This document shows, in pieces, positions 16,908 through 27,208 of a stretch of 64,000 bases of DNA. Both the position numbers and the translations under genes were made by a program. The DNA is from JAVBKX01 sp031553835. Its GTDB lineage: Bacteria > Bacteroidota > Bacteroidia > Bacteroidales > Azobacteroidaceae. Location of the stretch: NCBI GenBank assembly GCA_031553835.1, contig JAVBKX010000014.1, positions 101,278 through 165,277 of the forward strand, written 5' to 3'. Numbering within the stretch: the stretch's first letter is position 1; every line of letters begins with the position of its first letter. Under the pieces are notes generated by a model. The model did no database searches. It was given only the letters and a program-made list of their open reading frames with translations, and was not told the DNA's origin.

Positions 16908-17357
16908 CTAAGGATTCGATCCATAAGGCGGATACATTTTAATATTTTTCATATTTTCTGTGGGAGGATAATGAATTGTATAATTAAGACGTTTAAAATC
17001 TTGAAAACTTAAATCGTAGCGTCTAAGAATCATATACTCTTCATGTATTTTATCCCATGAATATTTCTCTACAGTATCAACACTTAAAATGAATAAGCAA
17101 AGTGTATCTGTGTGTTCTCGTTCATACGTTTCTCTTAAATAATAATAATTCACGAGAAATTTCCCTGCCTCCACTTTTACCCCAACTTTAAATAAGGGAA
17201 GGGTAGTATCGGGAAAAATCGTACCGCCAAGTCCTTGACCTAAATAGAAGGATATATTCTGATTGGATTCATTATATACAGTGATACTATCTCCCATGTC
17301 TTCCGGACAAGCTGTGAAGAGGAGCAATATTATAACAATTAAAAATAAATTTTTCAT
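16908..17357 (-). CDS. Hypothetical lipoprotein
   Basis: A 149-residue protein with a clear lipoprotein signal (MKNLFLIVIILLLFTAC, Cys17). The mature part is probably beta-rich (DSITVYNESNQNISFYLG) and resembles small surface-exposed lipoproteins of Bacteroidota. I recognise no catalytic motif. Its 3' end (CCTTAG stop plus about 25 following bases) matches the 3' junction of the neighbouring 226-residue gene, and both are followed by the 185-bp repeat. The 269 bp upstream (17358-17626) are AT-rich and I see nothing definite in them. Confidence 0.6.
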   Translation of the reverse strand: MKNLFLIVIILLLFTACPEDMGDSITVYNESNQNISFYLGQGLGGTIFPDTTLPLFKVGVKVEAGKFLVNYYYLRETYEREHTDTLCLFILSVDTVEKYSWDKIHEEYMILRRYDLSFQDFKRLNYTIHYPPTENMKNIKMYPPYGSNP

Positions 17358-17626
17358 ATGATACCTTCCATTTCAATACCCAACAAATTGGGATAATCAT
17401 TTTTATTCACTTATCACTTTCAAGTGAAAAAGTTCTGGCTTCATAGTTAGGAAAACTAAGGAAAGTTATTGTGTTTCTAGTGTTGACGTGCTTTTATATT
17501 TCACTCGTGCAAATTAAAGTAAAAAAAATGGAATTACTACTACTAAAAATGTTAAATTTTAAAAACATTTTACAATATGTTCATTTATAACACATTACAC
17601 TTTATAACATTTTAGACAAAAGACTA

Positions 17627-18433
17627 TCAAAAACATTTTGCATGAATCATTTTAGTCAACTCAATAAACTCTTCCACTGCAAGTTGCTCGGGGCGTTTAT
17701 CAAAAACAGGCAATTGAAATAATTCACATTCTTTTCCCAATAAAGATTTAAGAGAATTGCGCATTGTTTTCCGGCGTTGGTTGAATGCCGTTTTCACTAC
17801 GGTTTTGAACAACGATTCATCGCATTCCAATTTTGTACGTGAATTACGGGTTAAACGAACGACGGCCGATTTTACTTTGGGCGGCGGATCAAACACAGTT
17901 TCCTCGACAGTGAATAAATAGTCGATATCATACCAGGTTTGCAATAAGACACTGATAATTCCATAGGCTTTTTTCCCGGGTTTGGAAGCAATTCGTTCTG
18001 CCACTTCTTTCTGAATCATTCCCGAACAACACGGAATTTTGTCTTTATAATCCAACACTTTAAAAAAGATCTGGCTGGAGATATTGTAAGGATAATTACC
18101 TATTACACAAAATGATGAAAGAAATAATTTAGCTAAATCCAACTTTAAAAAATCCGCTTCAATAATACGTCCTTTCAATGGAGGATAATGTATCTGAAGA
18201 TAATCGACCGATTCCTTATCAAGTTCCACCACGGTCAAATCCATTCCATTTTCCAGCAAATATTGCGTCAATACACCCATGCCGGGACCGACCTCCAACA
18301 CAGGCAGGGCGTGATAATCCAATAGTGTGTCTGCGATTCGCCTGGCGATGTTATTGTCTTTCAGGAAATGTTGTCCAAGCGATTTTTTGGGACGAACACG
18401 ATTTTTCGAAGATAAAAACTCTTCTTTATTCAT
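17627..18433 (-). CDS. rsmA: 16S rRNA adenine dimethyltransferase RsmA (KsgA)
   Basis: A 268-residue protein with KSLGQHFLKD at the N-terminus, SAM-binding LEVGPGMGVLT, and the catalytic NxPY-type motif GNYPYNISS. RsmA dimethylates two adjacent adenosines in helix 45 of 16S rRNA during 30S assembly. Length is typical. It is divergent from the membrane protein at 18502, with a 68-bp shared upstream region. Confidence 0.97.
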   Translation of the reverse strand: MNKEEFLSSKNRVRPKKSLGQHFLKDNNIARRIADTLLDYHALPVLEVGPGMGVLTQYLLENGMDLTVVELDKESVDYLQIHYPPLKGRIIEADFLKLDLAKLFLSSFCVIGNYPYNISSQIFFKVLDYKDKIPCCSGMIQKEVAERIASKPGKKAYGIISVLLQTWYDIDYLFTVEETVFDPPPKVKSAVVRLTRNSRTKLECDESLFKTVVKTAFNQRRKTMRNSLKSLLGKECELFQLPVFDKRPEQLAVEEFIELTKMIHAKCF

Positions 18434-18453
18434 TTATTTTTTAGTTTATTTAA

Positions 18454-18461
18454 TATCTTTG
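18454..18461 (+). promoter_or_regulatory. -7 promoter box (TATCTTTG) for the flippase-like gene
   Basis: TATCTTTG matches TAnnTTTG, 41 bp before the ATG at 18502, in the divergent region between rsmA and the plus-strand membrane protein gene. Confidence 0.5.
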
Positions 18462-18501
18462 CACCCCGACAAAGGTACACAAAAACGAAATACAAATAAG
18501 T

Positions 18502-19524
18502 ATGCAGAATTCAATAAAAAGCGCTGTCATCTATTTTTTAAAAGTAATTCTTCCTTTAGGCCTTGGTGTTTTTATCCTTTGGTTAGTCTATCGGAAAATG
18601 GATTTTGCAGCCATTATGCATGTATTGCGTAGTAACGTCAATTTTTGGGTTATCGCATCCTCTCTCATTTTCGGCTTATTAGCCAATATCGTCCGGGCTT
18701 ATCGTTGGAACCTGCTATTCAAGCCATTGGGCGAAAATCCTCAAATGCACAATTTAATTTATGCAGTATTGGGTAATTATGTGGTCAACCTGGTGTTACC
18801 CCGTTTGGGAGAAGTGTGGCGATGCGGGATGATCGCCAAATATGAAAAAATATCCTTTCCTAAGTTATTCGGCACATTGCTGGTGGATCGCCTGGCCGAC
18901 ACATTGACTGTGGGGCTGATTGTATTGGCTGTGATTCCCCTCAACATTCCTTTTTTCAAAGGATATTTATCCCGGAATCCGGAGATTTTTGAAAAATTCA
19001 ATCACTTTATTTCTTCTCCATGGCTATATGCAGGCATCTTTCTCTTTATTGCCATTCTTTGGGCAACCTTCAAATTCTTAGGACACATTAAAATCATGGT
19101 ACGCCTGAAATATTTCCTGAACAATATTTGGGAAGGAATCAAAACAGTGTGGTATATGAAAGATAAATGGAAATTCCTGTTCTATACTTTCCTGATCTGG
19201 TTTGGTTATTTTCTTTACTTCTATATCTGTTTCTTTGCCTTTGATTTTACCAAAGACCTGGGATGGGTTGCCGGCTTAATCGCCTTCGGATTAAGCAGCG
19301 TAGCCGTCGCCGTTCCCGTTCAGGGAGGAATCGGCGCCTGGCACGCTGCTGTCATTGCCAGCCTCATTAATTTTGGCGTATTAGAAAATAATGCGGCAGC
19401 TTTTGCTCTAATTGTTCACACCATACAAACGGTATTTACCGCATTAGCCGGATTGTTCGGAGTCATCGCACTGCCAATCGTCAACCGGAGCAAAAATGAA
19501 ATTGCAGTTGAAGAAATGGTTTAA
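18502..19524 (+). CDS. Lysylphosphatidylglycerol synthase transmembrane-like (UPF0104/YbhN family) membrane protein
   Basis: A 340-residue polytopic protein with about 8 hydrophobic segments. Family signature pieces are visible: GNYVVNLVLPRLGEVWRC near residue 93 and VPVQGGIGAWHA near residue 273. This is the flippase-like membrane domain of MprF without the synthase domain. Roles in lipid or polysaccharide translocation are proposed for the family; none is proven for this gene. It converges with the Na/Pi cotransporter gene with a 4-bp overlap of the stops. Confidence 0.85.
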   Translation: MQNSIKSAVIYFLKVILPLGLGVFILWLVYRKMDFAAIMHVLRSNVNFWVIASSLIFGLLANIVRAYRWNLLFKPLGENPQMHNLIYAVLGNYVVNLVLPRLGEVWRCGMIAKYEKISFPKLFGTLLVDRLADTLTVGLIVLAVIPLNIPFFKGYLSRNPEIFEKFNHFISSPWLYAGIFLFIAILWATFKFLGHIKIMVRLKYFLNNIWEGIKTVWYMKDKWKFLFYTFLIWFGYFLYFYICFFAFDFTKDLGWVAGLIAFGLSSVAVAVPVQGGIGAWHAAVIASLINFGVLENNAAAFALIVHTIQTVFTALAGLFGVIALPIVNRSKNEIAVEEMV

Positions 19525-21344
19525 TGCGATTGTTTTGCTTTCATTCCCTCATTACACCAAGCTTCTACTACATTGACCACATAATCTCCTAATTTTTCGC
19601 ATTCGGAGATGAAGTCCATGTAATAAACACCTTCCTGATAATCATATTTCTTTGCATTAATATCTTCGATATTGGTTGCTTTCAGGTTATTGCGAAGCAT
19701 ATTGATTTCTTTCTCCAGATTGTAAGTAATATTGCCATCATCCGGTTTTGGCTCTTGCAATTTCAATACAACAATCATACGATTCAATGCCGTATTTATT
19801 AATTCAAGCATCATGTCAATATGGTTGTTCAAACTTTCGGGGAAAACAGCTTTTGCATCATTTCGGCGTTTCACCACCTTAGCCATATTATGTAACGAAT
19901 CCGCCACACTTTCAATCTCAGTCACTGCACGCAAAATATCCCGGATCACTTCTTTACTTTCAGAACTCAAACGACCTTCTGATACCTTATTTAAATAATT
20001 ACCGATTTCGACTTCCATCCGGTCGCTGATACTTTCATATTTTTCAATTCGATTATACAGGTCTAAAAATCCTTTTTCCTCTTTCAAATCCAAATGATAC
20101 AAATCTTTTACCATGTGGAACATCCGGCAGGTACGTTCGGCATAAACCGCCACTTCATTTTTTGCTTCCAAAATAGATAATTCGGCAGTAGATAACATTC
20201 CCGACGAAATAAATTTAAGTTGAAATTCTTCATCTGTCTTTTTACCTTTGATCAATTTGGTACAAATCAACACATACAATTTAACAAACCAGATCATAAT
20301 ACAGACATTGGTAATGTTAAACATGGTGTGGAACAACGACAAAGAGTACGAAACCGACGTTTGCATATTCAACAATTTCTCCCGGGCAGCCAATAAAACG
20401 GGGTCGGTGAGTTCTTCATTGGATGTTATAGCCGCAATGGTTTCCGGACTTAATGTAGCTAAAAAAGCATTCAAGTCATTCGGATTTCCCGGACCGGCTT
20501 GAGATACAATGGAAGATACAAGACTGGTGAAAGGATAAAAGAGACACAGCACCCAAATGACCCCAAATACGTTAAACATTAAATGCGCCAATGCTGCTCT
20601 TTTTGCCGAAACATTCGCAGATAAGGCCGCTAAATTAGCCGTAATGGTAGTACCTATATTTTCTCCCAGCACCATCGCCGCGGCTATTTCAAATGAAATC
20701 CAGCCCTGGCTGCACATAATCAATGTAATTGCTACTGTAGCGCTTGACGACTGAACTATGATCGTCAAAACCGTACCTATCAATAAGAAAAGCAGGATGG
20801 ATCCGAAACCCATATTGGTATATTGGCGAAGAAACGCAAGCATATCGGGATTACTTTGTATATCGGGCACCGAAGCTTTCAGGAAATCCAATCCCATAAA
20901 CAGCAAGGCAAAGCCGATGATAAATTCACCCCAGGACTTACGACTACTTTTCGAAGAAAAAATAAACGGTAAAGATAAGCCGATTAATGGTAATGCAAAT
21001 AAACTGATATTCACTTTGAAACCAAACAGCGAAATAATCCATGCCGTCACTGTGGTTCCTACATTCGCTCCCATGATAACACTGACAGACTGCGACAAAG
21101 CAAGCAATCCGGCATTAACGAAACTGACTACCATCACGGTGGTTGCCGAAGAGGATTGTATCAATGCGGTAATTAAAACTCCTGTCAACGCCCCCATTAC
21201 GCGATTGGCTGTCATCGCGGAAAGAATGCCTCTCAATTTATCTCCGGCTACTTTTTGTAAACCTTCGCTCATAATTTTCATTCCATACAGGAATAATCCC
21301 AACGATCCTACGAGCTTCAAAAAATCAAAAAAAGAATAATTCAT
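19521..21344 (-). CDS. Na+/phosphate cotransporter family protein with PhoU-like C-terminus
   Basis: A 607-residue protein. The N-terminal ~370 residues are membrane spanning with the two repeated QSSSAT motifs (ALIQSSSATTVMVV and IIVQSSSATVAIT) diagnostic of the NptA/PNaS family. The C-terminal ~200 residues are helical and PhoU-like (EVAVYAERTCRMFHMVKDL). It imports phosphate or a related anion with sodium across the inner membrane. It is monocistronic, convergent with the gene at 18502. Confidence 0.9.
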   Translation of the reverse strand: MNYSFFDFLKLVGSLGLFLYGMKIMSEGLQKVAGDKLRGILSAMTANRVMGALTGVLITALIQSSSATTVMVVSFVNAGLLALSQSVSVIMGANVGTTVTAWIISLFGFKVNISLFALPLIGLSLPFIFSSKSSRKSWGEFIIGFALLFMGLDFLKASVPDIQSNPDMLAFLRQYTNMGFGSILLFLLIGTVLTIIVQSSSATVAITLIMCSQGWISFEIAAAMVLGENIGTTITANLAALSANVSAKRAALAHLMFNVFGVIWVLCLFYPFTSLVSSIVSQAGPGNPNDLNAFLATLSPETIAAITSNEELTDPVLLAAREKLLNMQTSVSYSLSLFHTMFNITNVCIMIWFVKLYVLICTKLIKGKKTDEEFQLKFISSGMLSTAELSILEAKNEVAVYAERTCRMFHMVKDLYHLDLKEEKGFLDLYNRIEKYESISDRMEVEIGNYLNKVSEGRLSSESKEVIRDILRAVTEIESVADSLHNMAKVVKRRNDAKAVFPESLNNHIDMMLELINTALNRMIVVLKLQEPKPDDGNITYNLEKEINMLRNNLKATNIEDINAKKYDYQEGVYYMDFISECEKLGDYVVNVVEAWCNEGMKAKQSH

Positions 21345-21431
21345 TATTTATAAGAACATTTGTGATTTTCAGGGATGGCGCCAAAAGGTTGTTTTTCCTT
21401 CCGGCACTCCCGATCATATCATTAGATTTGT

Positions 21432-23720
21432 TTATTTTTTTGCACTACTCACTTGTTCCAGAACGATCGCATCGATCACGGCGACAGTGGTAATATTGAC
21501 AATATCCCGAACAGAACTCTCGATATCGGTAAAGTGAATCGGTTTATTCAACCCCATTTGAATAGGCCCTATCATATCACCCACACCCATTTCCTGCATG
21601 AGTTTTTGAGCGATATTGGCCGAACTCAAATTGGGGAATATCAATGTATTCACATCTTTTCCTTTCAATTTACTGAATGGATATTTACGATCGCGCAAGG
21701 CCTTATCCAAAGCAAAATTAACCTGCATTTCACCATCAATCAACAGATCCGGATAGCGTTTTTGCATTTCAGCTACCACTTCATGGATACTGGCGGGACT
21801 TCCTTCCTGATCGGCTCCGAAATTGGAATAAGAAAGCATGGCCATGACAGGTTCGTGTGCAAAAAACGAAACTGCATGACGCGCCAACCGGGCGACATCA
21901 ATGAGGACTTCCGTAGAAGGATGCCGGTTAATCAATGTATCCGCCAAAAAGAATGTTCCTTTCTTGCCGGTCAAAATATGCATAGCGCCAAAATTATCAT
22001 ATCCTTCGCGAATACCGATTACTTCTTTCGCTACTTTAATTGTATTCGAATATTTAGTGTACACGCCGGTAATAAACGCATCGGCATCTCCGGTTTCAAC
22101 CATCATCATACCAAAATAATTGCGTTCAAACATTTTATCGCGCGCCTCTTCATAGGTAGCGCCTTCACGGGCACGTTTTTCTGCCAGCAAACGGGCGTAG
22201 CGGTCCCGGCGTTCTTCCTCGCGGTCGTGGCGTAAATTAACAATTTCAATGCCATCCAAATCGACCTGCAATTCGGAAGCTAATTTTTCAATCCGCTCAT
22301 CATTTCCCAACAAAATCGGAAGACACACACCTTCATCACGGACAGCAACAGCTGCTTTCAACATATTCGGATGGCTTCCTTCGGCAAATACCACCCGTTT
22401 AGGATTTTGCTTAGCCATGTCTGTAAACCGGCGAATCAGTTTATTGTCATAACCCATCAAATCTCGCAATTTATCTTCATAAGCACACCAATCGGCAATC
22501 GGCCGGCGAGCGACACCCGATTCAATCGCCGCTTTAGCTACAGCCGATGAAACCCAGGTCAGCAAACGTGGATCCATTGGTTTCGGAATCAGATAATCCC
22601 GTCCGAATGACAACCGGCACAAATCGTAGGCCGCATTCACAACATCCGGAACCGGTTCTTTGGCTAATGCAGCAATAGCTTTCACGGCGGCCAGCTTCAT
22701 CGCTTCATTGATGGCTGTGGCACGCACGTCCAACGCGCCCCTGAAAATATAGGGAAATCCCAATACATTATTAATTTGATTAGGATAATCTGAACGTCCG
22801 GTAGCAAAAATAAGATCTTCACGTGATGCTTTCGCTTTTTCATACGAAATTTCCGGATTCGGATTCGCTAAGGCAAATACAATCGGATTGGCATTCATGC
22901 TTTGCACCATTTCAGCCGTCAATACATCTGCAACCGACAGACCAAGAAAAACATCGGCTCCAACAATCGCCTCCGCCAAGGTATTGGCCGGATGATCGGT
23001 AGCAAAAAATTTCTTCTCTTCATTTAAATCCTGGCGACGAACCGAAATAACGCCCTTGCTGTCGCACATGATGATATTTTCTTTCCGTGCGCCCAATGCA
23101 ATGTACAATTTAGTACAAGAACTGGCAGAAGCTCCGGCTCCATTGACCACAATACGTACATTTTCGATTTTCTTCCCGGCAATTTCCAAAGCATTCAACA
23201 ATCCTGCGGAAGAAATAATAGCTGTTCCGTGCTGGTCGTCGTGCATTACCGGAATATCCAGTTCTTCTTTCAGGCGACGTTCGATTTCAAAACATTCGGG
23301 CGCCTTGATATCTTCCAGATTAATACCTCCGAATGTCGGAGCAATCGCTTTTACCGCTTGAATAAATTTTTCAGGATCTTTTTCATCGACCTCGATGTCG
23401 AACACATCAATACCTGCAAATATTTTGAACAATAACCCTTTGCCTTCCATCACCGGCTTACCGGCCAGCGTTCCGATATCTCCCAAGCCAAGAACGGCTG
23501 TTCCATTGGAAATAACCGCAACTAAATTTCCTTTAGTCGTATAATCGTATGCCGTTTCCGGATTTTTTTCGATTTCCAAACACGGTTCGGCCACGCCCGG
23601 AGAATAGGCCAATGAAAGGTCTGCCTGTGAGCTGTAAGGTTTGGTAGGAATGACTTCGATTTTCCCCGGCTTTCCCTGTGAGTGATAGAGCAAAGCAGCC
23701 TCTTTAGTAACTTTTGCCAT
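21432..23720 (-). CDS. maeB: NADP-dependent malic enzyme with phosphotransacetylase-like C-terminus
   Basis: A 762-residue protein. Residues 1 to about 430 are malic enzyme ([49 protein letters not shown]). The remainder is a phosphotransacetylase-type domain that in the MaeB family is regulatory rather than catalytic. It decarboxylates malate to pyruvate and makes NADPH. Length is standard for this fusion. It lies 34 bp downstream of the serA-like gene on the same strand. Confidence 0.95.
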   Translation of the reverse strand: MAKVTKEAALLYHSQGKPGKIEVIPTKPYSSQADLSLAYSPGVAEPCLEIEKNPETAYDYTTKGNLVAVISNGTAVLGLGDIGTLAGKPVMEGKGLLFKIFAGIDVFDIEVDEKDPEKFIQAVKAIAPTFGGINLEDIKAPECFEIERRLKEELDIPVMHDDQHGTAIISSAGLLNALEIAGKKIENVRIVVNGAGASASSCTKLYIALGARKENIIMCDSKGVISVRRQDLNEEKKFFATDHPANTLAEAIVGADVFLGLSVADVLTAEMVQSMNANPIVFALANPNPEISYEKAKASREDLIFATGRSDYPNQINNVLGFPYIFRGALDVRATAINEAMKLAAVKAIAALAKEPVPDVVNAAYDLCRLSFGRDYLIPKPMDPRLLTWVSSAVAKAAIESGVARRPIADWCAYEDKLRDLMGYDNKLIRRFTDMAKQNPKRVVFAEGSHPNMLKAAVAVRDEGVCLPILLGNDERIEKLASELQVDLDGIEIVNLRHDREEERRDRYARLLAEKRAREGATYEEARDKMFERNYFGMMMVETGDADAFITGVYTKYSNTIKVAKEVIGIREGYDNFGAMHILTGKKGTFFLADTLINRHPSTEVLIDVARLARHAVSFFAHEPVMAMLSYSNFGADQEGSPASIHEVVAEMQKRYPDLLIDGEMQVNFALDKALRDRKYPFSKLKGKDVNTLIFPNLSSANIAQKLMQEMGVGDMIGPIQMGLNKPIHFTDIESSVRDIVNITTVAVIDAIVLEQVSSAKK

Positions 23721-23754
23721 TATAATGCTGAATTATTATATAAAGATTGATAAT

Positions 23755-24675
23755 TTATTTATTGACACGGAATTGTTGGTTTCCATTTTTGATAAAATCC
23801 ACAATTTGCCTTGCAGCTGCCAACCCTGCATTACTATTCGCCTCTGCGGTTTGCGCTCCCATTTTTTTAGGAGGTGCAAAATACCGTCCCGGAAATTGGG
23901 CTGCCATTTCATTGTGATTACCCGGCATAATATCGGTCATATATTTGAAATCCTGACGTTCTTCCATTACTTTCATCAAATCCGGTTCGTTGATTACTTC
24001 TTTTCTGGCCGTATTGATTAAGACAGCTTTTTTAGGCATTTTACTCAACAAGGCATAATTAACAGACTGTTTAGTTTCGGTTGTTGCAGGAACATGCAAG
24101 GATACGTATTGACAATTGGCATATAATTCTTCAACTGATTTGACAGCGATCACTCCTGCTTTTTCAAATACGCCGGCAGGACAAAACGGATCCAATGCAT
24201 ACACTTTCATTCCAAATCCTTTAGCGATGCGGGCAACATGTTGGCTTACATTTCCAAAAGCATGCAGTCCTAAAGTTTTGCCGCATAATTCCGTACCAGA
24301 AGAACCATCAAAGAAATTCCGGCAGGCATATACCATCATGCCCAACGCCAATTCGGCCACCGCATTCGCATTTTGCCCGGGAGTATTCATCACACACACA
24401 TTGCATTTTGTAGCTGTTTCCAAATCCACGTTGTCATAACCGGCACCCGCTCTGACTACAATTTTCAGTTCTTTCGCAACATTCAACACTTCGGCATCAA
24501 TAATATCACTTCTGATAATAATTGCATGAACGTCTTTTACTGCATTCAACAATTGAGCCTTCTCCGTATATTTCTCCAACAAAACCAGTTCGAAACCGGC
24601 ATTTTCAACCACTTCTCTAATTCCTTTCACAGCTTCGGCAGCAAAAGGTTTATCTGTTGCAACAAGTACTTTCAT
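23755..24675 (-). CDS. serA: D-3-phosphoglycerate dehydrogenase-type 2-hydroxyacid dehydrogenase
   Basis: A 306-residue protein of the D-isomer-specific 2-hydroxyacid dehydrogenase family, without the C-terminal ACT regulatory domain of long SerA. The substrate half has VVRAGAGYDNVD and NTPGQNANAVAELALGM; the catalytic Arg lies in INTARKEVINE. Two standard features are altered: the NAD-binding GxGxxG reads HAFGNVSQ, and the catalytic His of the usual HxGxxT region is Lys (KKMGAQTAEAN). I recall similar substitutions in other Bacteroidales proteins annotated as phosphoglycerate dehydrogenase, so it may be a lineage-specific active-site version. Role in serine synthesis is likely, not proven. 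Confidence 0.8.
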   Translation of the reverse strand: MKVLVATDKPFAAEAVKGIREVVENAGFELVLLEKYTEKAQLLNAVKDVHAIIIRSDIIDAEVLNVAKELKIVVRAGAGYDNVDLETATKCNVCVMNTPGQNANAVAELALGMMVYACRNFFDGSSGTELCGKTLGLHAFGNVSQHVARIAKGFGMKVYALDPFCPAGVFEKAGVIAVKSVEELYANCQYVSLHVPATTETKQSVNYALLSKMPKKAVLINTARKEVINEPDLMKVMEERQDFKYMTDIMPGNHNEMAAQFPGRYFAPPKKMGAQTAEANSNAGLAAARQIVDFIKNGNQQFRVNK

Positions 24676-24724
24676 ATATGTTAATAATTTTAATATGCCA
24701 AAACGACAACAGGCAGAAAATCCA

Positions 24725-27202
24725 TCACAATTTAGCCAGAAAGATTTTAGCGTCTTCCAGCAATTGATTGACTAAGGATATTAACTCTTTCACTTTGTCT
24801 TTATCTTGTAAATTTTCACGATCGAATGCAACCAATAATGCAATAATTTCTCCGGATGTAACCATGCGTACCAGAGGCAACATCTTATGAGCAACATTTT
24901 TTACAGTATTCCAGTTATCTTCTTTTACTGCTTGCCGAAGTTGATTGGTATTCTTTTCATTTTCTTCAATAAAAGACCTGATAATATTTTGTGCTGCTTC
25001 AACGTCATCAGTCGCAAAATGGATCAACGCATTGAATCCGATTTCCTCATCCCCTTGTTCTTCCGACATCAGAACGGACTTTCCGATATATTGTTCGATA
25101 ATATTCAGCACTTTATCCAATGAAAATGGTTTCTCTAAAAATCCGGAAAATCCGGCTTCGATATATTTTTGTTCCGGAATATTTGAACTGGCCGATAAAG
25201 CAATCACGGGGACTGTTTTTGCATTTTCAAATTGCCCCATCCGGATTCGCTCCACTAATTCAAAGCCATTCATATCAGGCATTTGAATATCCGAAAAAAT
25301 AATATCATATTTAGTTTTCTGTATCAATGCCAACGCATCCAACGATTTATTACAGACAGATGGAATAAAGCCATAACTTTTAAGCTGTTCGGAAAATAAA
25401 TTCAATTGCACGGCGTCATCATCAATAAAAAGTATTTTGCGGTCGGATATCGCATGAATTAATTTCCTGGCAGACCGGGCTTGTGATTCATCTTTATTAG
25501 CCGACAGAGTTACCGGCAGTATAACCGTAAATCTGGAGCCGGTTCCGTATTCCGATTGTACCGCAATCGTTCCTTTGAGCAGATGAACTAATTTTTGGGT
25601 AATGGCTAAGCCTAAACCCGATCCTTCGACTTCTTCATCTCCTACCCTTCGGAATTCTTCAAAAATAATAGCTTGTTTTTCTTTTTCTATTCCACAACCG
25701 GTATCGGTTACCTCTATTTTCAGCTTATTATTTTTCTTTCCATTGATTGCATCTTCTAAAGAAACAGACAACGATATTTTTCCTTTTGACGGAGTAAATT
25801 TTATGGCATTCGATATCAAATTATCTACGATCTGACGCAAGCGATACGGATCGCTTTCAAAATAATCGCCTTTCGGTATTTTGCATTCGAAATTTAGACT
25901 GATATTTTTTTTCTCTGCTAAAGGCAGAAAACTTTGGCAAATATTATTCAGTAAGATATAAGGGGAAAAAGACATCAGTTTAATTTGTTGCCTTTCCGAA
26001 TCGAGAGTATGATAATCCAACAAGTTTTTCACCAGACGCAATACGTGTTCAGCCGAATTAGACATGTTCTCGATATAATATTTTTCACGTTGCGGTAATT
26101 TTGATTTTGACATCAATTCGATATATCCGATAATTGAACTGATCGGAGATTTTATATCATGCGTCAAAGAAAAAATCAGCCTTTCCCGTGCATCCAACAA
26201 ATTTTCGGCATAGCGTTTCGACTCTTCCAGTTTCTTGCGGTAAGCCTGGCTATGAGAAATGGAACGCAAAATTAAAATCAGGAAAATAATCGTCAAAATC
26301 AGCGCCGCTAAAGATACAACATAAGCGATATTAGCCGACCGCGTCAACAAATGTTCTCTTTCTTTCAATAATTGAATTGTACGTTGGTATTCACGAAATT
26401 CGATATCACGTAAAATTTTATTGATCTGCACCGTCAGCTTTTCATTCATCGTGTGCATCATCACTTGCCTTCGCATTAATTGTTGCACCACCACACTATT
26501 TCGCCTCGTATAGTCCACAATACGCTCATTTACATATTGTACAATCGTATCGGTCACAGTCGGAAATGAAAGTTCAACGGTATCTACTGTTTGTATTGTA
26601 TTTTTTGAAATCACCACCTGACTATCCGGTTTCGAAGTAAAAACGGCTCTCACCCTATCAAAAAATTTCTTCTTTTCAGTTTCTATTTTGACCGTATCTT
26701 CTTGTTTTTGGATACTTCGCTGCAACATATTATCCAAATAATTCAAGTCTCTTTTGGATAACACGGTTGTTTTAGATACCGGAAATACAATTCGTTGGTT
26801 CACAGAGTCCAACAACAAAAACATTTGATTAGTATTCCGTTCTTTCTGTTTCAACAAAATGGCGGCGCTATCCAAATGCAGATTTAATAAAGGATCTTTG
26901 GAGATTTTTTTCAGGGAATCGACCTGACGGTACACGCACGACATCAACGAGTCATATTGCGTACGCGCCAAAGGCATTGTTTCTGCTACCAGCATATTAC
27001 CGGCACTCTCCGCTTTATACAAAGAAGCGAGGGTATTGCTAATCAAAATCAATTCTTTGTTTTCTTCCGTCGGAGCGCTACTAATTTTAGAAAATTCAAC
27101 CAGTTCCGAATAAATCAACGCAATCCCTAAAATGCACAAACTAATAAGAGCGATAAAACTTACCGTTATAATTGCCTTAATGTACTGCCCTGATTTAAAC
27201 AT
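24725..27202 (-). CDS. Hybrid sensor histidine kinase/response regulator with HPt domain
   Basis: An 825-residue protein. Two transmembrane segments (about residues 12-34 and 292-312) bracket a helical sensor region. Then come a HisKA domain with FSLTHDIKSPISSIIGY, a HATPase_c domain (NLISNAIKFTP, GCGIEKE, GSGLGLAIT), a receiver domain (ILFIDDD ... DIIFSDIQMPDMNG) and a C-terminal HPt domain with NVAHKM. It is therefore a complete BarA-like phosphorelay chain in one polypeptide. It starts 6 bp after the NtrC-type regulator gene, its probable output partner. Signal unknown. Confidence 0.92.
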   Translation of the reverse strand: MFKSGQYIKAIITVSFIALISLCILGIALIYSELVEFSKISSAPTEENKELILISNTLASLYKAESAGNMLVAETMPLARTQYDSLMSCVYRQVDSLKKISKDPLLNLHLDSAAILLKQKERNTNQMFLLLDSVNQRIVFPVSKTTVLSKRDLNYLDNMLQRSIQKQEDTVKIETEKKKFFDRVRAVFTSKPDSQVVISKNTIQTVDTVELSFPTVTDTIVQYVNERIVDYTRRNSVVVQQLMRRQVMMHTMNEKLTVQINKILRDIEFREYQRTIQLLKEREHLLTRSANIAYVVSLAALILTIIFLILILRSISHSQAYRKKLEESKRYAENLLDARERLIFSLTHDIKSPISSIIGYIELMSKSKLPQREKYYIENMSNSAEHVLRLVKNLLDYHTLDSERQQIKLMSFSPYILLNNICQSFLPLAEKKNISLNFECKIPKGDYFESDPYRLRQIVDNLISNAIKFTPSKGKISLSVSLEDAINGKKNNKLKIEVTDTGCGIEKEKQAIIFEEFRRVGDEEVEGSGLGLAITQKLVHLLKGTIAVQSEYGTGSRFTVILPVTLSANKDESQARSARKLIHAISDRKILFIDDDAVQLNLFSEQLKSYGFIPSVCNKSLDALALIQKTKYDIIFSDIQMPDMNGFELVERIRMGQFENAKTVPVIALSASSNIPEQKYIEAGFSGFLEKPFSLDKVLNIIEQYIGKSVLMSEEQGDEEIGFNALIHFATDDVEAAQNIIRSFIEENEKNTNQLRQAVKEDNWNTVKNVAHKMLPLVRMVTSGEIIALLVAFDRENLQDKDKVKELISLVNQLLEDAKIFLAKL

Positions 27203-27208
27203 AGGAAA

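Noticed and set aside
15363..17626. tRNA genes (GGTTCGA-like text in repeats)
   Set aside because: The GGTTCGAGG and GGTTTGAAG strings belong to the 185-bp repeat; no cloverleaf forms around them.
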